Shown here in pieces: positions 32,805 through 43,374 of a stretch of 64,000 bases of DNA. The notes below the pieces were generated by a model, which did no database searches, was not told where the DNA came from, and worked only from the letters and a program-made list of their open reading frames with translations. Numbering within the stretch: the stretch's first letter is position 1; each line of letters opens with the position of its first letter. A program made the position numbers and the translations under genes. Origin of the DNA: Harmonia axyridis. Its lineage: Eukaryota > Arthropoda > Insecta > Coleoptera > Coccinellidae. The stretch is taken from the NCBI RefSeq assembly GCF_914767665.1, contig NC_059504.1, positions 23,352,001-23,416,000 on the forward strand, given 5' to 3'.

Positions 32805-35653
32805 GCTAGACAACCAGAGAAGAATACCCCGAAAATGAAATAACAGTAATCCATCAGAATTTACAATCGATAGGAAATTGTGTAGATGAATTGAACGAGT
32901 TCCTACAGGCCCAAAACAAGTGTACATTCCTATGCGTCACAGAACACTGGAAAACCGCAAGTCAACTTCCGATCTATAAAATTGAACACTACAACCTGGC
33001 TGCTAGTTTCTGCAGAACCTTAGAGAACAAACATGGGGGAGTGCCATATATGCCAGAGATGGTTTATTAGGGAAAGTAAGAAAAGAAGCCACAGAGAACT
33101 CAGTAGAAAATCACATTGAGATTTCAGCTTGCGAATTTAAGATCAACAAGACAAAGATCATTGTATCAGCAGTATACAGACCACCAAGTGGAGATTTCGA
33201 GACATTCCTACAAAGACTAGAAAAACTGGTAGCACTCTTCACAAATGAGGCTAATAAAACGGTGATAATAGCGGGTGATTTCAACGTAAACTTTGTCAAC
33301 AAGGATAGCATTGAAAGATTACAAATGTGCTCAATGCTCAATTCCTATGGTGTATACCATACAATTAGCGAAAACACTCGCATAACTGAAACAGCAGCAT
33401 CTTGTGTGGACAATGTTCTAGTTAACAGGTGTAGTATTTCGGGGGAAATCCTTCACTCACAGATTTCTGACCATACCGCACAAAAACTTACAGTTACTAT
33501 TGGCAAGACAGAGACCAAAAAAGTAATGAGGAGAATTTTCAATCAAGAAAACATTGATACTTTCCTAAATGCCTTAGGAAGTTTAGAATGGATGGAAATT
33601 CGCGAAATAGATGAAAGAGACGTTAATGGACAATGGAAATGGTTTATGAAGTTGTATCTGGCATGTTTCAATGGATGTTTCCCACTCAAGAGGATCACAC
33701 TAGGAAGTAGGCAAAGGAGAAGAATGGATCCAGAGGTGGCAGAGTGCAAAAACAGACTGGATATTCTCTATACAGTAAGTAGTGTTAATGGAATGTATAG
33801 GAATACTTATCGAGAGACTAAGAAGGAGTACAACAGGAAGCTGAAAGAAAGCAGGTCCAAACGATACCAAGAAAGATTGGTCGAATCAGATAACAAACAG
33901 AGAACCACATGGAATATAGTAAAGGATATCAGAGGGACAGTAAACACGAGAAATAAACAAGTTGATGGAGATCCCAAGACTGTGGCTGACCGTTTTAATG
34001 ATTTTTTAATAACTTCAATCAGAGATCTGGTATCAACAATGAATCCACAATCCTATACAAGTAAAATCAAGAGGAACAGTATATCCATATTCCTACACCC
34101 TGCAACTCCAGAGGAGGTGATGAAGGTCGTTAAAAACCTAAAAAACAAGATGAGTGCAGGTAGTGATGAGGTCCCAACAAGGATAATGAAATTGAGTATA
34201 GAAAGCATAGTGGACATTGTGACATATATTTTGAATAATTCCTTGAAGTGTGGACTCTTCCCGGATGGTTTGAAGTTGGCCAAGATAAGACCAGTTTATA
34301 AAAAGGGTGATCAAGATAAACTGGAAAACTAGACCGATCAGTCTGTTGTCTTGCTTCTCGAAGATCTTCGAATCTGTTATGTGTAACCGCATAATAGATT
34401 TTTTTACTACATCCAACCTACTGAGTAAAACACAGCATGGCTACCAAAAAGGAAAATCGTGCCAGACTGCAATATTCCAATTCACACAGAACATCATTGA
34501 GGCACTGGAGAAAAGTGAAGTTGCTATGGCCCTATTTTTTGACTTGACCAAGGCGTTTGACTGCTTGGATCATTTCATACTTCTCGATAAACTTGAGAGA
34601 TACGGCATTAGAGGTCCTGCTCTAGCATGGTTTGAATCATATCTGTCGGATAGGAAACAATTTGTACGGGTGGATAAAGAAGGTGAGACAGGTTTATCAG
34701 AAATCAGGACTATTGATACTGGCGTAGCACAAGGTGGAGTGGCTGGACCCTTGCTGCTCATTGTTTATCTGAATGACATTGCTGAAATCTTGGAGGAAAC
34801 TGACTGTTTCAGTCTTACTAACTACTCAGATGATACGAATATCCTTATCAGACAAAAACTCTTTCCAGACCTACTTAATTCAGCTGGCAACATACTGAAA
34901 CAAATGAAAGAATGGTTTAGTTCAAACAAACTATTCCTCAATGACGAGAAGACGAATGCGATGATAATCAGAACAAATCGCCCTGGTTATGCGCTACCTA
35001 CGGAGATCGTATTGAACAAGGAAAAAATGAAGTTAACAAACAGCACCAAATTCTTGGGTATGACTCTTGATTGCTGTCTGAGCTGGAACTGCCACGTCGA
35101 GGAAACTATTGATAAATTGAATAGGGTGAGCTACTGCATACGTATCCTGAGGAGATATGTAGATGACATTACGATTAAAATGGTATACCATGCTAACTTC
35201 GAGTCAGTCTTCCGATATGGGATAGTTTTTTATGGAAATAGCAGAGACATCAAACAAATCTTTGTCGTGCAAAAACGGGTCATTAGAACCATGGCAGGAA
35301 TAGGATACAGAGAGTCATGCAGAGGGCATTTTAGAAGAGCAAAAATCCTGACCCTGAGTGGAGTGTACATCCAGGAATGCCTGCTGTTCTTCTATAAAAA
35401 TAGGGAACTTTTTAAGGAGTATGAACCCCAAAATGTTTATGAAACAAGAACAAATAACTATTCATACCCAATCCATCACCTAACGATGACGAAAAAGACT
35501 GCCCTGTATAGCTGTTTAAGGTTGTTCAACAGATTGCCAAATAAAATAAAAATAGCTGGTCCTATTAATAGGTTTAAAAAAGAGGTCCATACGTTGCTGA
35601 TGGACCTTGAACCGTATACAGTGGAAGAGTATTTGTTGGGGAGACTGGCATAG
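32805..35653 (+). pseudogene. CR1-like ORF2 endonuclease-reverse transcriptase, frameshifted
   Basis: The endonuclease begins with HQNLQSIGNCVDELN and VTEHWK in one frame. A frame change near 33044 leads into ...YRPPSGDF, IIAGDFNVNF, ASCVDNVL and ISDHTA. A second change near 34325, at the NYRPISLLS motif, opens the reverse transcriptase: LFFDLTKAFDCLDH, the unusual AQGGVAGPLL (others have PQGSVLGP) and YSDD in place of YADD at the active site. The C-terminal end (LMDLEPYTVEEYLLGRLA) is intact. The same AQGG.AGP variant in the minus-strand element at 37316 shows they are one family. Confidence 0.88.
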
Positions 35654-35840
35654 CGCTCACCGATTCTTGATTTATGACATCAATTTTGTTTAATAATTTG
35701 CTTATTTATGTACTCAGGTTATTCCTCAAAATAAAGATTATTGTTATGTTATGTTATGTTATTTAGGACATTAAGAAAATAAACTACTTTTTTATTATTT
35801 GAAATATTTTATCAATATTTTGCGATTTCTGTATATTCCA

Positions 35841-36735
35841 GGGGATTCTCATTACATGAGGCACTAGCTATGATAGAAGATGAAGAAATTGAGGCCGACT
35901 CAATAACCTTGCTTCCACCTGTTAATGCATGTGGTGACGTTACCGATGAGGACTCTGGCGATGAAGATCAAATGCACATCAATAACTTACCTGCAAGCCA
36001 GATGCAAAGCAATGTGGAGATAAATTCCGTGTTTTTGGAAGATGACTTGGATTCTGAAGATGAAATACCACTCGTCGCAATTAGAAAAAACAATAAGAGG
36101 AGTTAGAAAAACAAAAAACTAAAGAAATAGTTCGCTATGTAAGACATGACTTACCAGTTGACAATTATGTTTTTCCCTTGGATACTGCAGATATCTTGCA
36201 ACCGGACCTGACTCCAGTTGAGCTTTTCTTTCGATTTTTTGATGATTTTGTTCAAAATAGTAGAAGAAACAAATCGTTATTCACATCAAAAAAAACAACA
36301 TATCTGTTGATGTATCAGAGATCAAAATATTTCTTCGGAATATTGATTCTGATTGGTTATTCTTGTGTTTCCTGTAGAACAATGTTTTGGAAAAATTCTA
36401 GAGATACACACAATGATCTTGTCTCCCAAGCAATGTCTCGAGACAAGTTTGAATATATAATGAGTCATATTCATTTTTCCGATAATCTAACTCTTGATAA
36501 GTCAGATAAATTTTCCAAACTCAGACCACTTTTCAGCCACCTCAATAAAAAGTTTTTTGGAAAATGCAGTTCCCGAAGAGCACTACACTATCGATGAAGC
36601 CATGGCTCCTTATAATGGACGGCATAGCTGCAAGCAATACATTCACGGAAAACCAATCCGTTATGGCTTCAAACTTTGGGTTGGCGCAAATCGTCTTTGA
36701 TATATAAATTGGTTCGAACCATACCAAGGAGCTGT
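35841..36735 (+). pseudogene. piggyBac transposase, N-terminal part (frameshifted)
   Basis: Starts after an acceptor-like TATTCCAG with GFSLHEALAMIEDEE and the acidic region typical of insect piggyBac proteins (TDEDSGDEDQMHINNLP). A stop at 36104-36106 is followed, one frame over, by VELFFRFFDDFVQ and CRTMFWKNSRDTHND. A further frame change near 36565 leads to YTIDEAMAPYNGRHSCKQY (first catalytic Asp in IDEAM), GKPIRYGFKLW and NWFEPYQGA, where the frame is cut by the nested retroelements. Confidence 0.9.
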
Positions 36736-37205
36736 AACTTATGTAAATAATAATAATAATTAAGAATTTCGACGAGAACCAGGGGGACCACAAGGACCGA
36801 ACACGACCGAGCTCTACCCTTCTGATATTTTAAATATCTGGGATTGAGTGAATGTTCCTCTTAGCGAGGAGTGAGAAGCCGACGGCGAGGAGAAATCCTA
36901 CGCGTATAGGCAAAAGTCGTGGATAATGAAACTCCAAGTTTCTGAGCAAAGAGTAGCTAACCAATACCGTCATATTGAGAAATAAACTTGTACCCGATGA
37001 GAGACTTAACACCATAAAAAATGAAGTCCAACTGAGGCTACAGAATAGGAACCTCACTAACAACGAAACGACAATTGAATAAAACTACGATTGTGCTGAA
37101 AACCAACACAACATCAATGCACAAATGAACTCTGAGGAACAAAACAACGCAGATGTGATAGCAATACGTGATGCTCAACGACGGAATATACATGCTGCAG
37201 TCGTC
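36735..37205 (+). mobile_element. Retroelement fragment, left part
   Basis: Inserted in the transposase after PYQGA. No protein domain is recognised; a frame reading LRNRNLTNNETTIE-like text and then IRDAQRRNIHAAVVE can be followed through about 37000-37205. It is interrupted at 37205 by the 3' (AAT)n tail of the minus-strand element. The right part appears to resume at about 39150. Confidence 0.45.
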
Positions 37206-39150
37206 GAAAATAATAATAATAATAATAATAGTGCTTTATTTCAGATCAAATTAAATATGTACATGTACATGAAAAATGAAATGAAATAGTGTCATAAGTC
37301 ATAACTTGAATAGATTTACTTGATATAATCTGATATACTGTATGGCTCTAAGTTCAACAAATATACAAATAATTTCTTTTTGAAGCATTTAGTGTCTTCG
37401 ATCCTTTTTATGTTGTCAGGTAGAGAATTATAAAGTTTTAAGCATCTGAACTCTAGCTGTTTTTGAGTTGTTGTGAGATTACATAGTGGGTAATTATAAT
37501 TATTGTTTCTTGTCATGTGTGTGTGGTCACTTTTGAAATGTTCAAACATACATTTGTTCTTCTGAAGAAATAGTAGGCATTCCTGCGCATATATAGCATA
37601 CACTGTCAAGATGCCATTCCCCTTGAAGAAACCTCTGCAAGACTGTCGGTATTCCATTTTGTTGAGAATTCGAATCGCTTTTTTCTGCAAGATAAACAAT
37701 GACGACATATTTCCTGACCCATAAAATATTATGCCAAATCTGATTTTCGATTCAATGGTAGCATGGTAAATAGTCTTCATTACTCTTGCATTTAGGTGTT
37801 TAGATAAGGTTAAAAGTGCATAAATGGATGATCCCAACCCTTCACAGAGACTGTCTATGTGTGCGCTCCAGTTAAGTCGATGGTCTATAACAATTCCCAG
37901 AAACTTTGCATGCTCAGATACTGCAACTTTGCAGCCATTCAAGGTTATATCTCTTGGACTCCCAATAGTAGGATGGAAAAGAATTGAGTTTGTTTTGGCA
38001 TTGTTCAATATTAAGTTATTCTCTCCAAACCATTTTTCAGTGTACTCCATTACCTGCGATGCCAAGAGCTTAAGGTCTGGCCACAGTGTTTCCACAGCGA
38101 GTAAATTCGTGTCATCAGCATAATGCACGCTCATTATCTTTCCATCGAACCAATCAACTTCAATTCCATAGTCATTCAGGTACACCAGGAAGAGGAGTGG
38201 ACCAGCGATCCCTCCCTGAGCAATACCCAAGATGATATCCCTCAAATCCGATGTAACTTCCATGCCGTTCATACATATTCTCACAAGTTGAGTTCTTCCT
38301 TGTAGATATGAAGTGATCCATTGAAGTGCTGTCCCCTCGACTCCACAACACTGGAGCTTTCTGAGCAGAACCTTTGAGTCCAGGCAGTCATATGCCTTGG
38401 AGAGATCCAAAAAAAGTCCAAAAGCCAAGTCTCCATCCTCAAAGGCATCAGTAACTTTCTTGACAAACTGATACATAGCTGTCTGAATGGACCGCCCTCT
38501 TAGGTATCCATGCTGGCTCTTTTTAAAGAAAGCACTTTCCAGAAGAAACTCCATCAACTGACTGCAGAAGGCCATCTCAAAGATTTTGGAGAATGTGGTT
38601 ATCACGCTGATAGGTCTGTAATTGCCGTAACAAGCCTCATCCCCTCCTTTATATATTGGGACTATTACTGCCGTTTTAAGACTGTCTGGGAAAACTCCTG
38701 TTTTGATAGAATTGTTTATTATGAATTTCAGAGGTTCTATAATTTCATCACAGGTCTGCCTTATTAAACTATTTGATATGCCATCTATTCCGCTACTGTG
38801 TTTATTTTTCATCTTCTTAATTATTGATTTGAGTTCTTCAGATGACAGAGCATTCAGTTGAAATTTCCTTTCTGGTTCCTTGTTCTCCTCGTTTTTATTG
38901 AACTTATTCTTTATTATGGATTTTGTCAGCTGGGATGCATTGTTCACAAAGAAGTTATTCATATCATTGGCAATTTTTTTCGGGTTTCCCTTCAATGGGA
39001 GTTCTCTTGATTTATTTTTATTTTTTAAGGAGTTTATTATTGACCAGGTAGCTTTGTTCTTATTGTCTGCATTATTTATCTTTTCCTCAAGTGCTTTCTG
39101 TTTTTGTTGAATTAACGCTGAATCATATTCTTTCTTGACCTGTTTATATT
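37206..39150 (-). mobile_element. 5'-truncated CR1-like retrotransposon (minus strand)
   Basis: Minus-strand insertion whose 3' end is the (ATT)n run at 37207-37230 and whose left protein end is truncated near 39148. It carries only the C-terminal two-thirds of ORF2. It separates the two parts of another retroelement fragment. Confidence 0.85.
37316..39148 (-). pseudogene. Reverse transcriptase (ORF2 C-terminal part), open but N-truncated
   Basis: The frame is open from the truncation point (YKQVKKEYDSALIQQ) to TAA at 37316, about 610 codons; the first internal Met is at 38995. RT motifs: NYRPISVI, LFLDLSKAYDCLD (motif A), IAQGGIAGPLLFLVYLND and an intact catalytic YADD. The ending LLNLEPYSISDYIK resembles the end of the CR1-like ORF2 at 35653. 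The endonuclease domain is missing. Despite having no stop codons it is a dead-on-arrival copy. Confidence 0.9.
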
Positions 39151-39604
39151 CTTATATCCAGAAGAAGACCAAAGAGAACTCCTGGAGCGATTATCTGCCA
39201 CAATGAATAGATGCGTTGTAGAATTTGAGGGCACAGATCCATTGAGACGACCGATTCTGCCAAGATTGAGGATGAATATGAAAAACAATATGGATTCACT
39301 GAAGGGAAATCTACAGAAAAGATTCCTACGCTGTGTATTTTTATCCATTTATGTAAGGCATTCGATACTGTATGCCATATTCGTTTGCTCAAGAAGTAGA
39401 AAAATTGTGGATTTAGAGGACCAATATATAAATTGCTAAAAAGCTACTTGTCAAATAGAAAACAGGTTGTAGAAATTGGGCATTCCAAGAGTAAAGAGGA
39501 AACAGCAGAGTACGGAGTTCCGCAGGGTACTGTATTAGGACCTATTTTATTCCTCATCTACATAAACAGCTTTCTAAAAATGAAGGAATGAAACATATAA
39601 ACCA
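39150..39604 (+). pseudogene. Retroelement fragment, right part, with broken reverse transcriptase
   Basis: Begins with YPEEDQRELLERLSATMN ... TDPLRRPILPRL, then, in another frame, an RT piece: KQYGFTEGKSTEKIP, CKAFDTVCHIRLLKK, LLKSYLSNRKQVVEIG and YGVPQGTVLGPILFLIYIN. This is of the ordinary PQGxVLGP type and so a different lineage from its minus-strand neighbour. It ends at the junction where the piggyBac transposase resumes (GVGASVVL). Confidence 0.7.
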
Positions 39605-40409
39605 TTAGGGGTTGGTGCATCGGTTGTACTTAGTTATGCTGATCGACTAAGAAGCAGGTGGACTGACTTGAGATTCCACTTCTTCTTTGATAACTTTTTC
39701 ACATCTCCTGCTTTGTTAGAGAATTTACTAAAGAAGAGCATTTACGGCACTGGAACCATTCGTCAAAATCGTATGTCAATGTCTGTCTTGAAAGATACAA
39801 AAACTATGAAAACAGAAAAACGAGGGATATTCGACTATGCAAAAGTTCAAGATGAAAACATTGTTTTCGTGAAGTGGATTGATAATAATATTGTTTCATT
39901 TGGATCTACCAAAGGTCGAATTGAACCAGTGAGTTCAGTGCAACGATACTCCCAGAAAGAAAAGAAGTTTGTTCATGTACCACAACCCCATCTGATCAAA
40001 TTGTATAATAAAAATATAGGGAGAGTTGATCGATCGGATCAAAATATCGCTCAGTATCGTGTACAAATAAGAGGAAAGAAATGGTATTTTTCCCTAATCT
40101 CCCACTGCAGAGATATGGCAATAACTAATGCATGGCATATTCACAAAAAATCTGGTAAGGCTATGGATCAGTTGGCATTCAGAAGAAGCATAGTCATAAC
40201 TCTCTTGGAGCGATATAAAAAAAAAATTGCATACCAAAGAGGTAAGCCTCGTCAATTGACGGAATTGAGGTATGACCGTTTGGATCATATTTAGTCGTTG
40301 CTCAGGACAAGCAGACCCAGTGTGCTCAGTGTCATGCTAAAACCACAACCAGATGTAAGAAATGCGATGTTGGAATACATGTGAAATGTTTTGTAATATA
40401 TCACTCTCC
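39605..40409 (+). pseudogene. piggyBac transposase, C-terminal part
   Basis: Resumes with GVGASVVLSYADRLRS and RFHFFFDNFFTSPALLENLL (second catalytic Asp in FFDNF), continuing through GTIRQNR and GRVDRSDQNIAQYRV (third Asp). The frame stops at 40294. One frame over, the C-terminal cysteine-rich domain continues: CAQCHAKTTTRCKKCDVGIH and HVKCF. The hAT MITE then interrupts the last residues. All three catalytic Asp codons survive, but the gene is disrupted. Confidence 0.9.
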
Positions 40410-40679
40410 CAGGCGCGGATCCAGGGGGGGGGGACTGGGGGAACGTTCCCCCCCCAAATGGCCCAGGCACCTCTTAAATTTTGCTGGCCCTCCTAGAATT
40501 TGACATACTAAGGCTCAAATAATTACAAGATCAGGAAAAATTTCACCTTCAATACATTTTGTGAAAACCCATATTAAAGAACGGCAAAAAAAATGACGTC
40601 CCAAAATGGCGGTCCACATTTTCAGTATTTTGAGTATCTAAAAGTTCCCCCCCAAAAGTGGGTCCTGGATCCGCGCCTG
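40410..40679. mobile_element. hAT-type MITE, 270 bp, 8-bp target duplication
   Basis: Terminal inverted repeats CAGGCGCGGATCCAGG and CCTGGATCCGCGCCTG, flanked on both sides by CACTCTCC (40402-40409 and 40680-40687). An 8-bp duplication and CAGG ends define a hAT element. G/C-run subterminal sequence; no coding. Confidence 0.93.
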
Positions 40680-41649
40680 CACTCTCCATAATATCACAGT
40701 CGTATAAATGCCCATTGTCCTATATGTAGGACACCTTCAAAGTAAAAAAACTGCAAATAAATAACAGTTATGGTCATTGTGTTTTATTTTTCGGGACTTT
40801 ACATAAAAATGTAAGAAAATTAACCGCACAAACTTTTTAGGCATATATGGGTTAATAGCGTATTCGACTGGCTGCACTAGTTCGAACATTTTTGCAATTT
40901 GGGGGTGCTGCTCTGAAAATATGAATTTGTAAAGGATTATTCAAAATAAAAAGAAAATGATAACAGGTATCCATCAAGGAAAAGCGCTAAGCGCCCATTT
41001 GTGTTTTCCGTAGACAGACCCAATGGGTTTTCGGATATCTTTTCGCAAAACTCTCGAACGCTGCCTGGACAAATGGAAAAAAAAGGGTTGCAAACGTGTA
41101 CCTACGATGGAAAAACTATCCTGAAATTTAGACCTCAAATTTTGCATTTGGAGGTGCCAACTTCACACTTTCCGAAATTTCGAATGATCGATATTTTGGT
41201 CTGTGGTTGGACGAATGAAATTATTGTGTGGAGGGGACAAACCATTTTAAACACTTTTTTGGCAATTTGGGGGCACTGCTGAGAAAATGAACGGATAAGA
41301 CGACTTTTCTCATATCTCTTGAACGGTGCCTGGACAAATGAAAAAAAAAGGGTGGACAAACATGGACCTACGATGTTGAAATTTTGATCCCAAAACAATC
41401 AATGAGACACAACAATCCCTAAACTCAAAATTGAGGTGCTAGCTTCAAACAGCTCGCCTGTTATGGTGCATGTAGAACATCCTGTTTAGAGAACTTTATG
41501 TACCGAAATACATACAACTTCTAGTGTGAAGTTGTACATGTACATATATTCTCACATGTATTGTATATTACCATAGTATAAAGAATTCCTTATACTAGAC
41601 AAACGTATACACCGCAGCAGCAAAACAAACATTGCTTTAATTATTGAAA

Positions 41650-41812
41650 TCCGGGACAGCGCGTACGCAGTCCCGACTACCAAAAATTACGCGCCCGAGT
41701 TATCCGCATTAGGGATAATCGCAGAGGTCAGCCCAATCTTAGTGCAATGAAAGGGCCTCACTCCGGGGGAATCGCCTTGTTGATCGCGGTATCCCCTACG
41801 CCAGGTAAGTAT
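41650..41812 (-). ncRNA. U1: U1 spliceosomal snRNA, copy 3
   Basis: 163-nt U1 with ATACTTACCTGG at its 5' end, normal TTGCAC loop, Sm site AATTTTTGG and the GTCCCGGA end. Head-to-head with copy 4. Probably functional if the shared upstream block carries the promoter. Confidence 0.94.
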
Positions 41813-42628
41813 GCTTAATGTAGCTTTCAACGTCTTTTTGCCTCTTTGGGTACTACTCTTTTCAGTAATATGTGGTAGGTGGCGCTATCTATCGGTACAC
41901 ATTACACTGACTTAATAAACCACAGTGACGACACGAGTGGTCTGATTTTTGGTTGGCTAAGCCTAAATATGGCGGCTTTTTGTTTACATCCTCCATTTAC
42001 CTGATTTTTGGGATTTATTCGAAATGTAAGGCCATTCTATAAAGTCACTTTAGTATTCTTCAGTTGTATAAATTTGTTATATTTACAATCAAATACTATC
42101 TGGCCCAATAATTTTGATGAAGTGTCAGTTCAGTCGATTGTATTCTTGAGTTCTATGTACCCATTCGCTATTTTTGGGCTCAATTTGAACGAACTGTCAC
42201 CACCGTGTTTTATTAATTATTACATATATTAGTACATATTACTGTGACTTAATGAAACACAGTGGCGACAGCACGTTCAAATTGAGCCTAAAAATGGCGA
42301 ATGGGGACATTATACTCAAGAATACAATTAACTGAACTGACACTTCGTCAAAATCAAAATTATTGGGCCCGATAGTATTTGATTGTAAATATAACAAATT
42401 TATACAACTGAAGAATACTAAAGTGACTTAATAGAATGGCCTTACATATCGAATAAATCCCAAAAATCAGGTAAATGGAGGATGTAAACAAAAAGCCGCC
42501 ATATTTAGGCTTAGGTTGTGGTTTATTAAGTCAGTGTAATGTGTACCGATAGATAGCGCCACCTACCACATATTACTGAAAAGAGTAGTACCCAAAGAGG
42601 CAAAAAGACGTTAAAAGCTACATTAAGC
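41813..42628. promoter_or_regulatory. Palindromic spacer with divergent U1 promoters, unit 2
   Basis: 816 bp between copies 3 and 4, with long inverted arms. The bases just upstream of each U1 are the same as in unit 1. The arms are less symmetrical than in unit 1 because of the ~30-bp difference near 41930. Confidence 0.75.
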
Positions 42629-42791
42629 ATACTTACCTGGCGTAGGGGATACCGCGATCAACAAGGCGATTCCCCCGGAGTGAGGCCCTTTCATTGCACT
42701 AAGATTGGGCTGACCTCTGCGATTATCCCTAATGCGGATAACTCGGGCGCGTAATTTTTGGTAGTCGGGACTGCGTACGCGCTGTCCCGGA
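42629..42791 (+). ncRNA. U1: U1 spliceosomal snRNA, copy 4
   Basis: Uninterrupted 163-nt U1: ATACTTACCTGG, CGATCAACAAGGCG, TTCCCCCGGAGTGAGG, TTGCAC loop, Sm site AATTTTTGG and the terminal GTCCCGGA. Downstream, about 55 bases (ATAATTAAAGCAATGTTTG onward) are shared with the 3' flanks of the other copies and may include the 3'-end formation signal. Confidence 0.94.
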
Positions 42792-43004
42792 TTTTAATAA
42801 TTAAAGCAATGTTTGTTTTGCTGCTGCGGTGTATACGTTTGTCGAGTAGTCTAGTTTTTGATTGTCTGCTGGTTTCTGTGCCTAAATATGGCGGCTTTTT
42901 GTTTACATTCTCCGTTAACCTGATTTTTGGGACTTATTCGAAATGTAAGACCCATTTTTAAGTCAATGTAGTAGATATTCTTCAGTTGAATAAATTTGTT
43001 CTAT

Positions 43005-43113
43005 TAGCGTATTCGACTCGCTGCACTAGTGCGAATTAATTCGAACTTATTATGCCATTAGCTCGACAAAAATTCGACTTAATTCGCATTGGTGCAGCCA
43101 ATCGAATATGCTA
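43005..43113. repeat. Foldback MITE, copy B
   Basis: Same element and site as copy A in unit 1, with a few extra bases (TATGCCAT) in the loop. Confidence 0.88.
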
Positions 43114-43264
43114 TATATACAAATCAATCAGGCACAATAATTTTAATTTTGACGAAGTGTCACTTCAGTTAATCGCGTTCTTATGTTCTATGGTTAAGCC
43201 CCGCTCCATTCGCCATTTTTAGGCTAAATTTGAACGTATTGTTGTCGCCATTGTGTTTTATTAA

Positions 43265-43374
43265 TAGCGTATTCGACTGGCTCCACTAGTTCGAATTTAT
43301 TCGAGCTAATTATGTCATTAAGCACTACAAGAATTCGAATTAATTCGCACTGGTGCAGCCAGTCGAATACGCTA
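43265..43374. repeat. Foldback MITE, copy C
   Basis: Complete copy directly after the TTAA. Only its first 31 bp are present at the end of unit 1, so the tandem duplication breakpoint lies within this element. Confidence 0.88.

Larger units (their letters stand above)
31100..35762 (+). mobile_element. CR1-like non-LTR retrotransposon within piggyBac
   Basis: Nearly full-length two-ORF element ending in a (TTATG)n tail at about 35740-35762. The left limit is uncertain (between 30777 and 31316) because the 5' UTR cannot be told from piggyBac sequence by eye. ORF1 is open, and ORF2 is broken in at least two places. Confidence 0.8.
30765..40851 (+). mobile_element. piggyBac transposon enlarged to 10.1 kb by nested insertions
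   Basis: Terminal repeats CCCATATATGCC (30765-30776) and GGCATATATGGG (40840-40851). The right end is flanked by TTAA (40852-40855), the left by TCAA (30761-30764), a mutated TTAA. The matching place in unit 2 (43261-43264) is an uninterrupted TTAA, i.e. the empty site. Subterminal direct repeats with CCTATATGTAG lie at both ends (near 30780 and 40710). The transposase is in pieces, so the element is dead. Inside it: a CR1-like element (left), a retroelement pair in the middle of the transposase, and a hAT MITE near the 3' end. Confidence 0.9.
24496..40886. repeat. U1 locus tandem duplication, unit 1 (interrupted by insertions)
   Basis: After removing the jockey-like insertion (26252-30175, including one target copy) and the piggyBac (30765-40851), this unit is about 2.38 kb and nearly identical to unit 2 at 40887-43295. 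It contains a minus U1 gene, a palindromic spacer, a plus U1 gene, one complete MITE and the first 31 bp of a second MITE (40856-40886). The junction to unit 2 falls at ...TTCGAA|CATTTTTGCAA, inside that MITE. Confidence 0.88.
40887..43295. repeat. U1 locus tandem duplication, unit 2 (uninterrupted)
   Basis: Near-identical to unit 1. Its left spacer arm has about 30 extra bases (around 41924-41958, GACGACACGAGTGGTCTG) that unit 1 lacks. It keeps the two empty sites: U1 copy 4 without the jockey element and TTAA 43261-43264 without piggyBac. Confidence 0.88.
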
